Made by a program: the position numbers and the translations under genes
Notes under the pieces: generated by a model
Told to the model about the DNA's origin: nothing
The model's input: only the letters and a program-made list of their open reading frames with translations
Database searches by the model: none
Source: Brachynemurus nebulosus
Lineage: Eukaryota; Arthropoda; Insecta; Neuroptera; Myrmeleontidae
Direction: 5' to 3'
Assembly: GCA_035578155.1 (NCBI GenBank)
Contig: JAPWDM010000001.1
Span: 16,966,725-17,030,724 of the forward strand
Length of the DNA: 64,000 nt
In this document: positions 1 through 13,373 of the stretch, piece by piece
Numbering within the stretch: the stretch's first letter is position 1
Layout of the letters: every line of letters begins with the position of its first letter

Positions 1-38
1 GTAAAAGCTGAATTTCCAGTTTTGGAAATTCGCTAAAA
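1..38 (-). repeat. 5'-end fragment of the TA-microsatellite element family
   Basis: The imperfect hairpin GAATTTCC..GGAAATTC followed by GCTAAAAAT is the reverse complement of the conserved start seen at 39,535, 54,073 and (minus strand) 56,321. The rest of the copy lies outside the window or is lost. Confidence 0.6.
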
Positions 39-172
39 ATTAATAAATGATTTTACGCTTTGTTCGAATGTAATTCCACGGATGATGGCTCAGATATAGA
101 GCCGAAAGTACTATGGAATGTATTAGCTGCAAAAATTAGAAAATAAATGAATATGTGTATTTTCATATAGTA

Positions 173-1131
173 CACTGAGAAAAAAATACAGTAATTTTTA
201 CTGAAATTTCTGGTAAAAAATTACTGAGCTCTCTGGTAATGCGGACATAAGTGACAGGCTAAGCAAAAAATACGATAATTTATAGTAAAAATTTTAAATT
301 ATCCTATAGCGCAGTAAAAATTACCGTATTATTTATAAATAAGGCTTTTTTTTATTTATTAATAAATAATTGAATTAAAATAGTTTAAAAGGATATTGAT
401 AGAAGGGTAAGCATTAAAATCAAATTATTAATATAGAAAAAATTTTTTGTGGTTTTTTATTATTTGTGGAAAAAAATATATAAATTCTTTATTTGACATA
501 TTACATGATAAAACAATAGGCACATTACAATAATTTGTATAAAAACATATTTCAATTAACATATCAAAACTAAACAAAAATTCATGAAACACAACAATTT
601 TTTGTTTTAAAAATTTATTATAAAAAAAATAACACTATATAAACATCCAGTCACCTTGGCTATTGAACATTTGAACAACTAAACGAACAAACTGGGGAGT
701 TCTGGTTACTTGCTGTCTGAAGTCGTGTTGGCCGTGTTAGACAATGCTCGGTGCTATTGCGCATGCTTGTTATTCTCAGTTTATGTGATGCTTGGCTATG
801 CAGTGGTGTGTGACAAATAACAAATGCACAACGACTCAGTAAAAATTATTCATATGTCCAGATAATTTTACAAAAAATTAAGTAAATTTTCCCGGTGTCC
901 ACTTGAAATTTTACTAGCCCATCGAATTTTACGCAGCTGTATAGGAAAAATTCTTAAGGTGTATAGGAAAAATTCTTAAGGTGTACAGGAAAAATTTTCA
1001 AATGAATCGTAAAAAATAATGTTTGAAACGCATTTTTTATATTTTTGCTTAATAATTTCCTACGGACTAGTCACTTAAGACTCGTTTACCGGATGCAGCT
1101 CAGTAATTTTTACTGGAATTTTTTCTCTGTG
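173..1131. mobile_element. Non-autonomous DNA transposon, about 959 bp, imperfect 31-33 bp TIRs
   Basis: The left end CACTGAGAAAAAAATACAG and the right end, whose reverse complement is CACAGAGAAAAAATTCCAG, form imperfect terminal inverted repeats. Both run on into AGTAATTTTTACT-like subterminal sequence. The five bases TAGTA precede the left end and follow the right end, consistent with a target-site duplication. No transposase reading frame is visible inside, so it would have to be mobilised in trans. The superfamily is not clear from the ends. Confidence 0.6.
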
Positions 1132-1264
1132 TAGTAGTAATACTGTATTTTACAAAGATTTTTGTGTATACAGGTGAGGATTTTATAATAAGATTTTACA
1201 ATAAATTTCTTAATATACTAAGAAGAAAATAATAAAAACGTTACAAAATAAATGATAATGTGAT

Positions 1265-1698
1265 TCACCTGGTGTGTAGATGTCATCCGCATAGGCTAGT
1301 AGCAGAAGATCAGTATATCCATTTATATTCGGCCCTGCACATTCGAAATTACGCATGTATTGTTCAATATTAGATATAAACAATATAAATAATAATGAAC
1401 TGAGACATTCTCCTTGCATCACGCCCTCTTTTATTTGTACAAAATCAGTTCTTTGATTATTAATATTTATACATAGTAAAACCTTCTGATATAAATTTTT
1501 TAGGATATATATGTATATCAATTTACTGCTAACACCAAATTTATATAATTTATGCCAGAGTAGTTCATGCTGAACTTTATCAAAGGCAGTTTTAAAATCT
1601 ATGAAACAGATAAAGAGTTTGCGCCTAGGTAATCTTAATTGTAAGTTAATAATGAATATTTTCATATTGAAGATATGTATTTTTTTGTGATGGCACAA
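1265..1698 (-). pseudogene. Non-LTR retrotransposon reverse transcriptase fragment
   Basis: A minus-strand open frame of 162 codons contains the reverse-transcriptase core of a LINE-type element. Motif A is FIDFKTAFD at residues 32-40, with the catalytic Asp at 34. Motif B is GVMQGECLSSLLF at residues 92-104. Motif C is YADD at 136-139. These are the polymerase palm residues that bind metal and dNTP. Similarity stops just after YADD, near position 1,275, and the endonuclease, fingers and thumb are absent, so this is a truncated relic. The first ~20 residues are low-complexity and may not belong to the enzyme. The clade cannot be fixed by eye. It is not the same element as the one at 58.6-62 kb, which lacks this very segment. 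Confidence 0.8.
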
Positions 1699-1764
1699 GT
1701 AACATAAGAAGAAAAGGGAATCAAGGGTTATACTTATATGTATTTTTAATGTTTTTTGTTTAAA

Positions 1765-2345
1765 AAAATATATATATTTTTATATAGGTATAAAATGGTT
1801 TTTTTTTTTTCAAAAATTATAACCAAACTTTTAAAGTTTTTTGATATTTTTTTACATTATAGTAAAGAACGGAAAAAAACACATATCATATATATGTTTT
1901 TGAATCATTATCCTAGGTAAGCGGTTTTTCGAGAAACAGTAATTTTTGTGATCAGAAATTCGCTATGTTATGTGGCATGCTGCGACAGACGTATTTTTTA
2001 AATACACACATCGGCATAATTAGCGGAACACAAAATATCTCTAAAAATCAAACAAACCATTTAATTTTAAGAAACTATTAGTCTTATTTTATTATTCACT
2101 TAAAATCACATGCTCAAAAGTCAATATACCTTTATTTTTGTTAGCAAAAGCAATTAACCATATGAAATGCCAAATTTTTGGAATCTTATGTCGTCTAAGT
2201 AAGTTAAAGATTATTTAACAAATAGAAAATTAACAACAGCGTTTTAATACCGTGTGCTTCCTGTCAAAGCTTCCATTCGTCGTGCTATACTCAAAATGAT
2301 GTTATCTATAGTCTTCTGAAGCAATCTTTGCCCTTTTTTAATTAT
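1765..2345 (+). repeat. Copy 1 of a ~590-bp inverted duplication (partner 4,203-4,795)
   Basis: Read on the opposite strand, 4,203-4,795 repeats this stretch nearly base for base. Both copies carry the same junction between the CTGCGACAG-type end module and a Tc1-like terminal repeat. The duplication therefore happened after that Tc1-like insertion. Confidence 0.8.
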
Positions 2346-2573
2346 GGCAGTCTGAAGCTCGAACACATTGAGAAGAAGCGGCATTTGAGTTCGAAAGTGA
2401 CAGACCTCTTAAAAAGATTTGCATCAATAATAAATAAGAACAATTCTATGAAAAGTCGATTGATTCATTACTTCAATATTATTTTAAGTGAAAATGAAAA
2501 AAAACAGCCAACTTTGTTTAATAAATAGGTTTTTAATTTTTTTTTTATGTTCCGCTAATTATGCCGGTGTGTG
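2005..2573 (-). mobile_element. Deleted Tc1/mariner-type transposon, 569 bp
   Basis: The terminal inverted repeats start ACACACATCGGCATAATTAG on the left and read ACACACACCGGCATAATTAG on the right (reverse complement), continuing CGGAACA. TA lies on both sides (2,003-2,004 and 2,574-2,575), as Tc1/mariner integration produces. On the minus strand, about 2,345 down to a stop at 2,244-2,246, the last ~34 codons of a Tc1-like transposase are readable, ending in ARRMEALTGSTRY. That matches the family C-terminal pattern of SMPRR...KY. The catalytic DDE core is missing, so the copy is non-autonomous. Confidence 0.75.
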
Positions 2574-2575
2574 TA

Positions 2576-4139
2576 CTATCCGTTTTTTTAAGTAGCTATC
2601 CGTTATCTTACCTCACTGAACGTCGCGTCGACTGCAAATTAGGTCGCAATTTTATATAAAATTTTATTTAGGTCATAATTTTACTTATATAATGAACAAC
2701 ATGTACATACTACCTATGCTACAACTGAACTTAACAGATGCAGATTCAGGTAATTCAACCGCTTAGATCGATGTATCTTTAATTACACAGTGCTTCCTAA
2801 TTTATAGCTTATGATTATAATCCTAAATGGGTTCAAACATATTGTTCAATAAAAAAACTATTAATATCTGGGCCTGTAGTTAAAGCTATTTCAATTTTTA
2901 ATCTAAACTCTCCTAATCTTATCCTATTCCAACGTAACATAACTCAATTAGTGGCGCCCGGAATATACTTACTGCCTATCGGCGATCCAAGATACAGTAC
3001 TTGACTAATTTATAGAGCACTATATTTTATTATGCATTAAAAAAATTACGTTTTCGAAAACACTAAAAAAATTACTTTTAGATTATTTTATTGGCTAAAT
3101 ACATAATATTAATTATTTTAAATTTTTTTATGACATTCAAGTTCTTTTAACAGAAAGAAAAAATATAACCATAATATATTCTTGGTAGCTAGAAAAATCC
3201 AGTAATACGTTTTGCAAATACTCCAAGCTTTCCCGTTTATTATACGCAATATAATGTTATTCGAAGTATTCGAGACAATGTTCTTAGATCATTTATCATT
3301 TTCTATAGGACACATCAGAAATAAAAGAAACACTAACAATATTGTATACATTTTACTTACTATAGCATAATAAAATTCTACGAACATTCAACATAATAGA
3401 TCGATTGATTTAATATGTCAATGATGACGGATTTTTATAAAAGATTACTTGCTACTTAGATATTGTATAGTATTCTAGTAATAACGTTGATAAATTTTAT
3501 ATATTATGAGATTTCCAAAACAGGACAATTCTATAGAAATAATAAAAGGGTAATTTTATATCGGATAAGAACACTTAAGAAATTCGACGGTTATTTCAAC
3601 TAAATTGATCACTAACAATAAATTTACTCGAAGTGTGAAATTATTCGATATATATTTTCAAGTTTTTGGAAATAATGTTAGACGTTATAATCATAACGAC
3701 TACATGAAACGAAAAGAAACTATTCTCTTTCTTAGGAAGCAAGCAAGAAAAAGTAACTGTTAATAGTATAAAGCTGCTGAAAAATGCATTTCTTAAGTTT
3801 TGGTCCTTAACACAAATCAAGAAGTGACAGAAAATTTACACAACAGTGGATATTTTGAAGTTTTTGTCAGTCTCCAAAATATGATGAAAAATAAGACTAC
3901 AAAATACTTTACAATCACCTAAAAAAATGCAACACTCTGGACCGGACAATTAATGTTTAAAATATTTATTCTTTAATTTTATTACAGGAAATCTAGCAAC
4001 TGGGCTTAATTTCCTTGAGAACCAAAGGCCGTTACATAAAGTCTATTACTAAGGGCAACTAACGTTAAGACGTGCTTAAAAAAGAACAAAACGCGTGATT
4101 TTCAACCAAGATAATACTTTCATCAGACCAAATTCCAAG
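2576..4139. other. No gene recognised
   Basis: AT-rich sequence with no open frame above ~60 codons and no clear repeat structure. TGGCGCCC near 2,953 resembles an LTR-element primer-binding site but has no LTR next to it. Confidence 0.5.
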
Positions 4140-4207
4140 TAGGTAGGGGAGACCGGGGCAAGTTTGATACAGGGGTAAGTTTACACAATCCTTATAGCCG
4201 GGGTATA

Positions 4208-4800
4208 ATAGCTGCCATAATTAAAGAAGGGCAAAGATTGCTTCAGAGGACTATAGATAACATCATTTTGAGTATAGCAAGACGAATGGAAGCTTTGACA
4301 GGAAGCACACGGTATTAAAACGCTGTTGTTAATTTTCTATTTGTTAAATAATCTTTAACTTACTTAGACGACATAAGATTCCAAAAATTTGGCATTTCAT
4401 ATGGTTAATTGCTTTTGCTAACAAAAATAAAGGTATATCGACTTTTGAACATGTAATTTTAAGTGAATAATTAAATAAGACTAATAGTTTCTTAAAATTA
4501 AATGGTTTGTTTGATTTTTAGAGATATTTTGTGTTCCGCTAATTATGCCGATGTGTGTATTTAAAAAATACGTCTGTCGCAGCATCCCGCATAACATAGC
4601 AAATTTCCGATCACAAAAATTACTGTTTCTCGAAAAACCGCTTACCTAGGATAATGATTCAAAAACATATATATGCTATGTGTTTTTCTTCCGTTCTTTA
4701 CTATAATGTAAAAAAATATCAAAAAACTTTAAGTTTGGTTATAATTTTTGAAAAAAAAAAAAAACATTTTATACCTATATAAAAATATATATATTTTACT
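4208..4800 (-). mobile_element. Composite insertion inside the pogo-like element, flanked by CCGGGGTATA
   Basis: The direct repeat CCGGGGTATA occurs at 4,198-4,207 and again at 4,801-4,810, bracketing the copy-2 side of the inverted duplication. The insert contains a Tc1-like transposase tail, a Tc1-like TIR at 4,532-4,558, the CTGCGACAG-type end module at about 4,567-4,600, and an A-rich stretch near 4,750. Neither border coincides with a Tc1 end. The segment therefore moved as a composite, by retroposition, template switching or capture by another element. Confidence 0.6.
4217..4318 (+). pseudogene. Tc1-like transposase C-terminal fragment
   Basis: Thirty-three codons and a TAA encode the end of a Tc1-like transposase, with LLQRTIDNIILSIARRMEAL followed by TGSTRY. 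The family usually ends in a basic SMPRR-type helix and a terminal Tyr, which fits. It is nearly identical to the minus-strand tail at 2,244-2,345. No upstream domain is present, so it is not functional. Confidence 0.65.
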
Positions 4801-5227
4801 CCGGGGTATAGGGGTGAGTTTACACAAACCGTTGATCGGAGCGCAGCACTTGCCAGGCCAAACAAGTTACTGAGACTGCCATTTTCAAGTACATCAGTTT
4901 TCAACCAACACTATTAGTAACAAACAACGTAGAGCAGAATTTGTGATTTTTTTTTGAAATGAGTAAATTTTTACACTACTATGTCGAAGTGAATAGTAAT
5001 TATACTATTAGATCTTTACAATTCATAATGGATTATCTTGTTAGGCCGTTCTTTTACGACTATTTTAAGATACTTTGTTAAATGCTAATCTCATTAAAAA
5101 AATTTATAGGTTATATTTTGTTGAAAATATGCCGAAGGGGCAACTTTACACAAGGCACATGGGGTATGTTTACACATTCTTTAAATAGTGTTTTGTTTGT
5201 TGATTTATTAACACTTTCTTCCGAATA

Positions 5228-5600
5228 TGCTCCGTCCCATCGGACCCATCGCTCGAACATCTGGTATTAGATTTCTCTCAACGCCAGAAGATGTGTGACC
5301 ATTTAAGAAAGCAGATTCAAGAAAAAGAACTGGTAAAAGCAGGAAGAAATGATAAAGAAAAGATATTTTCAAGAATAAGAAAAAACGGAACTAAAAAATT
5401 GTTTTGCTCTGAAAAGATAAAAACACAAAAAAAGTAAAAATTACAAAACCAAAAGATGACGGTTCATGTAAATCGGATAATGAAAATGACGATGAGAGCT
5501 GTGCTTGTATATACTGCTTGAAACGATTCAAAAATTCTAAACCTGGTGCATACTAGATACAATACATATAGTGTAAGAGATAGACATATGATAACTGTAG
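5228..5600 (+). pseudogene. pogo-type transposase C-terminal relic with Cys-rich tail
   Basis: One frame reads a basic linker (QRQKMCDHLRKQ through KTQKK). After one frameshift near 5,435 it continues into an acidic stretch and a Cys pattern, DDESCACIYCLKRF. It then continues W/stop-I-Q-Y, CKR-W/stop. In arthropod pogo-type transposases this tail is normally C..C...W.QC..C..W.H..C, a zinc-binding PHD-like module. Here two Trp positions read TAG (from TGG) and a Cys position reads TAC, all single G-to-A changes. The DNA-binding and DDE domains are not recognisable. The family name rests on my memory of that C-terminal pattern. Confidence 0.5.
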
Positions 5601-5624
5601 GTTTATTGAAACTGTTTCAATTTT

Positions 5625-5727
5625 TAGCGAATTTCCAGAATGGAATTCAGCTATTACAGCTACTGTCATAACGCGACCTGAGCCCAGGACCATGGCAGAA
5701 ATTTGTTTTGAGGTCCCTATTTTTGTG
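5625..5727 (+). repeat. 5' fragment of the TA-microsatellite element family
   Basis: It starts TTTTTAGCGAATTTCCAGAA and runs through GGCAGAAATTTGTTTTGAGG, matching the left ends at 39,535 and 54,073. The TA array and right end are absent. Confidence 0.7.
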
Positions 5728-6160
5728 TGCATGAACTGTGACAGTGATTTTGAATGTGACTCACTCTAATTGATTTGTAGATCCTATGAATTTTTCGTTA
5801 TTTTATAATTTTTAGTAATTGAATTTGAAGTTTTGTGTTCTTTTTTGCTAATAAAACTGATTCGCATTATTTTTTTTTCTTTTTACAGTTGTTAGCCCTA
5901 TTTTTTCTCATTTTGGAAAGTGTGTAAACTTACCCTAGGTACTGTATAAACATGCCCCGTAAGGGGGGCATGTTTTTACAGGCGACATCACTCAAGAAAA
6001 AGTTAAGTATCTAAAAAGGTATGATAGTAGGAAGGTGTCAAAATGAAGATTAATAATCAAGTTATATTTGAGTAGAAAAGACATGTAAATAGCTGTAATA
6101 CAAAAAATTAGAAAAATCGAAAACTAAAAACTGTCAACATACTCCGGTCTCCCCTACCTA

Positions 6161-7230
6161 AAACTCTTCATTCTAACGCCCTATAATATTAAATATACTC
6201 AAACCATTATTAATTACTTAAATTTTAAATTTTTAGAACGCGTCCATATAAATGCTTTGAACGATTAAATATAAATACTTCCCACTAGACTACAGATCTT
6301 TCATAAAAGTTAGTGAGTTACATTTAGTTACGTCAAGGCAAACGCTACGATTGTAGTAGGTTTCGTGCTTCTGAAGGCCGTACACCACTAGCTGACTTTA
6401 CAAGAGCTTAAGTATGACCTTTGCAAAGCAAAATTGAATGCATATATAATAAAAAAATTTATTTAAATTATATAAAAATTTTATTACTCTAATGAAAATT
6501 AGCTTTACCAATTTAACAATTACCACTGTATCCGACAAAAGCTCTTTTTCAAGATTGAATATTATAAAAAATTACTTTAAATCTAGTACTAGCCCAAAAT
6601 CGATTTACCTTTTTTAGTAACTTTATCTACCGAATTCGAATTAGCCCTAAACCTAAATTATGTAATATTAATAACCTTCCTATAAAAATTGCATATTGTA
6701 ATTTTATGAAACAAGAGCTTATCAAAAGCTTATTACGACGCGACGTAACAAACAATTTATTTTAGATAAATAATAATTGTACTTTTATCTTAAAGTAATA
6801 AACAGTTGCATCGAGAAAAAAATTGCAATGATGCATTGCAATGTTAAACTGATATAAAAATACCGTTTAAATGAAATTTAAATAATATCGGTCATTAAAA
6901 ACTCATGGGAACGTAATAAAATTACTAATTGTATTTACACACATTACATACAAAAAAAAGAGTAAAATGTAAAGAATAAAGAAAACAGAAACGACACTAC
7001 ACCAATGCTTAATTATATAAATTATTAATTATTTAATTATCTCTCTCTAAAAGAATTTAAATTAACTGAACTTAAATAAAAACGAGTATAAGTATTTAAT
7101 AAGCTACAAATAATTTATGTAGTACGTAATTAGCAATAAATTTTAATTTAATTAATTACCCTCAATGTTTTTTCGTTTAATTAAAACATCTTAATTTCGT
7201 TTTCCAAATCAAACAAAATGCGTTTATTAT
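6161..7230. other. No gene recognised
   Basis: AT-rich spacer. No convincing open frame, repeat or RNA gene was seen. Confidence 0.5.
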
Positions 7231-7689
7231 CCCAGTGAGCACAAAAGTCAGAAAGATGTCTTTATGAAATCTTTTTTCTGACATCTTTCTGAACTTATAA
7301 GTCGAAAGTTAAGAAGTCAGAAACAAGAGTTCTTAAAGATATCTTAAATATGAATTCAATTTAATGATATCAAATACATATCTTTTTTCTGATATCTCTC
7401 GGACTTCTTAAATAAGACTTCTTAAAGATGTCTTAAAGGAGTCATATATAAGATGTCAGAAAACATTATCAGAAAGATATCTTTATGAATTCATAGAGAT
7501 ATCTTATGCGACGATTTAGGAGCTGTTTAAGACTTCATAAATATGACGTCTTAAAAAATTGATATTTCTGACTTCAGAATTAGCTCATATTTCTGATGTC
7601 TTAAAAAAATTTTTTCTATAGAAACCACTAACAAAAATAATTTAAACAATATTAGGACATCTAAATGAATTCTTAAAGAAGTCTTATCT

Positions 7690-8090
7690 AAGACATCAGA
7701 AATATGATGTCTTAAATGGTTGTTGTTTCTGACTACTTTATGAATTCATATATCTGATGCCTTAAACAGTTCTTATTTCTGACCACTTTTTGAACACATA
7801 TTTCTGATGTCTTAAATAGCTCTTATTTCTGACTACTATTTTAACTCATATTTTGGATGTCTTAAAAAGCTCTTATTTCTGACTACTTTATGAATTTATA
7901 TTTCTGATGTCTTAAACAATTCTTATTTCTGAATACTTTACGAATTCACATTTCTGATGTCTTAAACAGTTCTTATTTCTCATTGTTTTATGAACTCATA
8001 TTTTGGATGTCTTAAACAGATCTTACTTTTGACTACTTTTTGGACTCATATCTCTGATGTCTTAAACAGCTCTTATTTCTGATTTTATCA
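7690..8090 (+). repeat. 50-bp tandem array, left arm
   Basis: GATGT of the motif TTTCTGATGTCTTAAA recurs at 7,806, 7,856, 7,906, 7,956, 8,006 and 8,056, exactly 50 bp apart. Less regular units extend to the left. Between them lies CTTATTTCTGACTACTTTAT-like sequence, itself a half-unit relative. Confidence 0.85.
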
Positions 8091-8679
8091 TTAAGACTTC
8101 TTAATTAGTTAATATTTCGGATGTAAGGAAAAAACAAAAAACAAACGAACAATATAACATATCAAAACTAATATTTTTATTGACAACTAACAACATAATA
8201 CCTAAATGAAAACCATTTCAAGACATATTCAAAAGTCAAAAAAATAGAAGTTTAAAATAAGAGAGAAATTTGGCACAAGATAGAAATGATGGTGATGGTG
8301 ATACTAAACAAAAATAAAATGGTAGCTTAAAGAAAAATATTTAAAGTAAAAATGAACTGAAAGAATTGAATTTATGATAGTGTTAAATTAAGAAAGTATG
8401 ATAATAATTTGTGGTTTAATGGGATGTAGGATATGGTTAGATACTGTTTTTGATTGTTTGTATTGTAACTAGTGCACAAATTGTGACATTCCTGATAAAG
8501 TACTGGAGTGAATTTAATCTTAAATGTTAATTTTTTAAATACATTTAATATACGTTGTACATATGCAGTTATGTAAATAAATAAAATTAACTAAATTAAT
8601 TATATTTCTCTTATTTCGTAAATTACGCTTAATACTTTCAATGAATTCTTGGTATAGACCTCTTAAAGTCATCTTTTTT

Positions 8680-8975
8680 AAGACATCGGAAATATGAGCT
8701 GTTTAAGACATCAGAAATATGAGCTATTTAAGACATCAGAAATATGAACTATTTAAGACATCATAATTCTGAAGTCAGAAATATGATATCTTAATAATGA
8801 ATTCTCAATTTAGATATCTTTTTTCAGATTTCAGAAATATGAGCTATTTAAGACATCAGAAATATGAGCTAGTTAAGACATCAGAAATATGAACTATTTA
8901 AGACATCATAATTCTGAAGTCAGAAATATGATGTCTTAATAATGAAATCTCAATTTAGATATCTTTTTTCAGACC
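8680..8975 (-). repeat. 25-bp tandem array, right arm
   Basis: TTAAGACATCAGAAATATGA units start about 25 bp apart at 8,680, 8,705, 8,730 and 8,755. A ~130-bp block (about 8,690-8,800) is then repeated at about 8,820-8,935. The motif is the reverse complement of the left-arm unit. Confidence 0.8.
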
Positions 8976-9191
8976 TCAGAAATAGGAACTGTTTAAGTCA
9001 TCGCAATTCTGAAGTCAGAAAAAAGAATTCTTTAAGACATCATATTTAAGACTTCATAAACTGTTCCTAAATAGACGCATAAGATATCTTTATGAATTCA
9101 TAAAGATATCTTTCTGAACTTGTTTTCTGACGTCCAAATCTGAAATATGAATTCTTTATGAATTCATTAAGACGTCAGAATGTTGACTGGG

Positions 9192-9461
9192 ATGTATTTG
9201 CTTTTTAAATAATTCTATTAACACAATTAAATCAGAAGTTCCTTCTTTTGCGTGGTACCTTAAGGTTTTTATATTCATAATAAACGTGTTTGGAGACACA
9301 AAATAATTATCCATAGATATATAAAGATCCCAATTTCCTATTTCATAACTACCGTGCCCGTTGTCGCCGGTAAATGACGTGGACAACGCTACCCCTACCA
9401 CACGATTATGATACATACAACAAAACACATCAATTGTATCTATACCTCTTTTCAGATACAA
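9192..9461 (-). CDS. Unidentified ORF, 3' end cut by the adjacent transposon
   Basis: A minus-strand frame stays open for about 90 codons in an AT-rich setting. It uses GC-containing third bases freely (for example the GDNGHGSYEIGNWDLYISMD segment), unlike the surrounding noncoding DNA. It includes mixed polar and beta-like stretches (VVGVALSTSFTGDNG, YISMDNYFVSPNTF) and no obvious signal peptide or membrane helix. The frame runs into the transposon terminus at 9,191, so the natural C-terminus is lost. Sequence next to the start contains a short inverted repeat (CAATTGTATC / GATACAATTG), so the start is unsure. I do not recognise the family. It may be a host exon, an old captured gene, or a chance ORF. 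Confidence 0.35.
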
Positions 9462-9698
9462 TTGATGAGTTTTCGTTAAAAAATTAAATAATTCTTATAT
9501 TCGAAACAAATCAATCTTCTATTGTTTTCTAAAAATAAACTGCAAATTTAAAATTTATGTAAATTCAAAAATAAAAGAGATAAAGTCAAGAAAACGGAAA
9601 TTATTTAAATTCAAAATGACGAAGCATGGTTAAATTTAACTGAAATGAACCATACACAAACGTGCAATATGGTGTATCTATGACTATGCACCTTGCAT

Positions 9699-12262
<2,564 letters not shown>

Positions 12263-12706
12263 GTATATTGTGCAATAAGTGCGGAAAATTGTCGATTGCC
12301 CACGAAAGCGAAGTTGAGCGCTTGAGTGGGCAACCGACAATCCCACACGAGTTGCACATAGTATTTTTTATTACGAATTTCACATACTTTTTTCTATTAG
12401 GTATTATTACTATTTTTGACATTTTTATTACTTTTTAAAATAATATTTTAAGCGCATGTTCGTCTTTTCTGAATTAATTATTATTTAAATTACTTTGTTG
12501 GTGGTTTCTATAGAAATAATTATGAAATATTTATTAAATGAAAAATCAAGAGGCGACTTTGCGTGTTTTGATTAAATTTTGCGCGTTTTATTGTCAAGTT
12601 ACGGCACGCAAAAAAGTATGTGGGAAGAGTACAGTGGGCAAACAGCTATTTTGCGTACAGAAATGTATGCGCCAAGTTAGTACTTCTCCCGCATGAGTAA
12701 TAAAAA
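12263..12706 (+). repeat. Dispersed hairpin repeat, copy 1 (partner 53,339-53,826, inverted)
   Basis: This stretch reappears in reverse complement at 53,339-53,826. Shared landmarks are TGCAATAAGTGCGG, the 'CACGCAAA' blocks and CTCCCGCATGAGTAATAAAA. Within it, ATTGTCGATTGCCC and GGGCAACCGACAAT (about 12,288-12,338) form a stem. No coding capacity is visible. Confidence 0.75.
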
Positions 12707-13199
12707 ACTATTTTCACACAGACAGGCGGAAACAAAAAGTAAATGTCGAACACTGAGTTTAAAATTTTTTTTTAATTTGAAACAAGCAAAAATTTGAACT
12801 TACCATGGCTAAGTCATATGGATAGTGAGAGCTGCACTGTGAACTTAATTCTGTAACAAAACGAAAAAGGTAAAATTAGAACTTATAAATGTTAAAAAAA
12901 TTTCAGTAATTTTACAATAACGCAATAATAATGTTATAATAATATAGCAATGTGGTTGAATGTCCATTTTTGAGGCTCTTCGTCTATAACAGACGCCGCC
13001 CACATCATTGTGTATACTTTGATTACACTTTTTGCAATATTATCTTACATTAAATTATATAAGTAGTTATGATGCGAGTGGAGGACAAAATAAATGAAGG
13101 CAGGACGAGTTAGGATTTGGAAGGTGTGCGTCTGCAGCCGACATCTTTAAAGGAACTATGCTGATATTCATCTATACAGTTGTAAAGGAAAACTGTAGA

Positions 13200-13282
13200 A
13201 AACTTTCGTGAACATAACCCTCGATCTACTCCAGTCGATAAGTTAGTGCCAGCGCCTAAGCACGCTCGGCCACTCCGCTGGT
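13200..13282 (-). repeat. tRNA-derived SINE head with pol III boxes
   Basis: On the minus strand CAGCGGAGTGGCCGAGCG is followed by TGCTTAGGCGCTGGCAC. This resembles the 5' half of a Ser/Leu-type tRNA with an A box (TGGCCGAGCGTGC). About 40 bases on, GAGGGTTATGTTCACG occupies the B-box position, degenerate against GGTTCGANTCC. Together they look like an old pol III promoter of a SINE. The body probably continues toward 12,960, but its end could not be fixed. Confidence 0.5.
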
Positions 13283-13373
13283 TACAATTTACAATAGTCG
13301 CTATACGACTATATCTATAACAAAAAAAAGTTTCTTGCGTTATGAGGTTAATTCATCTTCGCATAGGTACCTA

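Larger units (their letters stand above)
4140..6160 (+). mobile_element. pogo-like (Tc1/mariner superfamily) DNA transposon, decayed, about 2 kb
   Basis: A perfect 17-bp inverted repeat, TAGGTAGGGGAGACCGG, opens the element and its complement closes it. The outer TA may be the target duplication. Subterminal copies of a GGGGYAAGTTTACACA-like motif recur near 4,155, 4,172, 4,811, 5,137 and 5,160, and inverted near 5,920; they look like transposase-binding repeats. A transposase C-terminal relic lies at 5.23-5.6 kb. The element is interrupted by a 593-bp insertion at 4,208-4,800. It also contains a fragment of the TA-microsatellite family at 5,625-5,727. Confidence 0.7.
7231..9191. mobile_element. 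Large foldback-type transposon with periodic subterminal repeats, about 1.96 kb
   Basis: The ends are CCCAGTGAGCACAAAAGTCA on the left and, reverse complemented, CCCAGTCAACATTCTGACGT on the right. Both arms are packed with a degenerate TCAGAAATATGA / GATGTCTTAAA motif. The left arm holds it at exact 50-bp steps and the right arm mostly at 25-bp steps in inverse orientation. The middle (about 8,120-8,640) is unrelated AT-rich DNA without a transposase. No target duplication could be fixed. The dense array would suit multiple transposase-binding sites. The superfamily is unknown. Confidence 0.65.

Noticed and set aside
2953..2966. TGGCGCCCGGAA resembling a retroelement primer-binding site
   Set aside because: No LTR ends in TA/CA just upstream and no gag-pol follows.
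7690..8090. CRISPR-like regular repeats
   Set aside because: The 50-bp units are contiguous and degenerate, with no unique spacers, and sit in a transposon arm of a eukaryotic genome.
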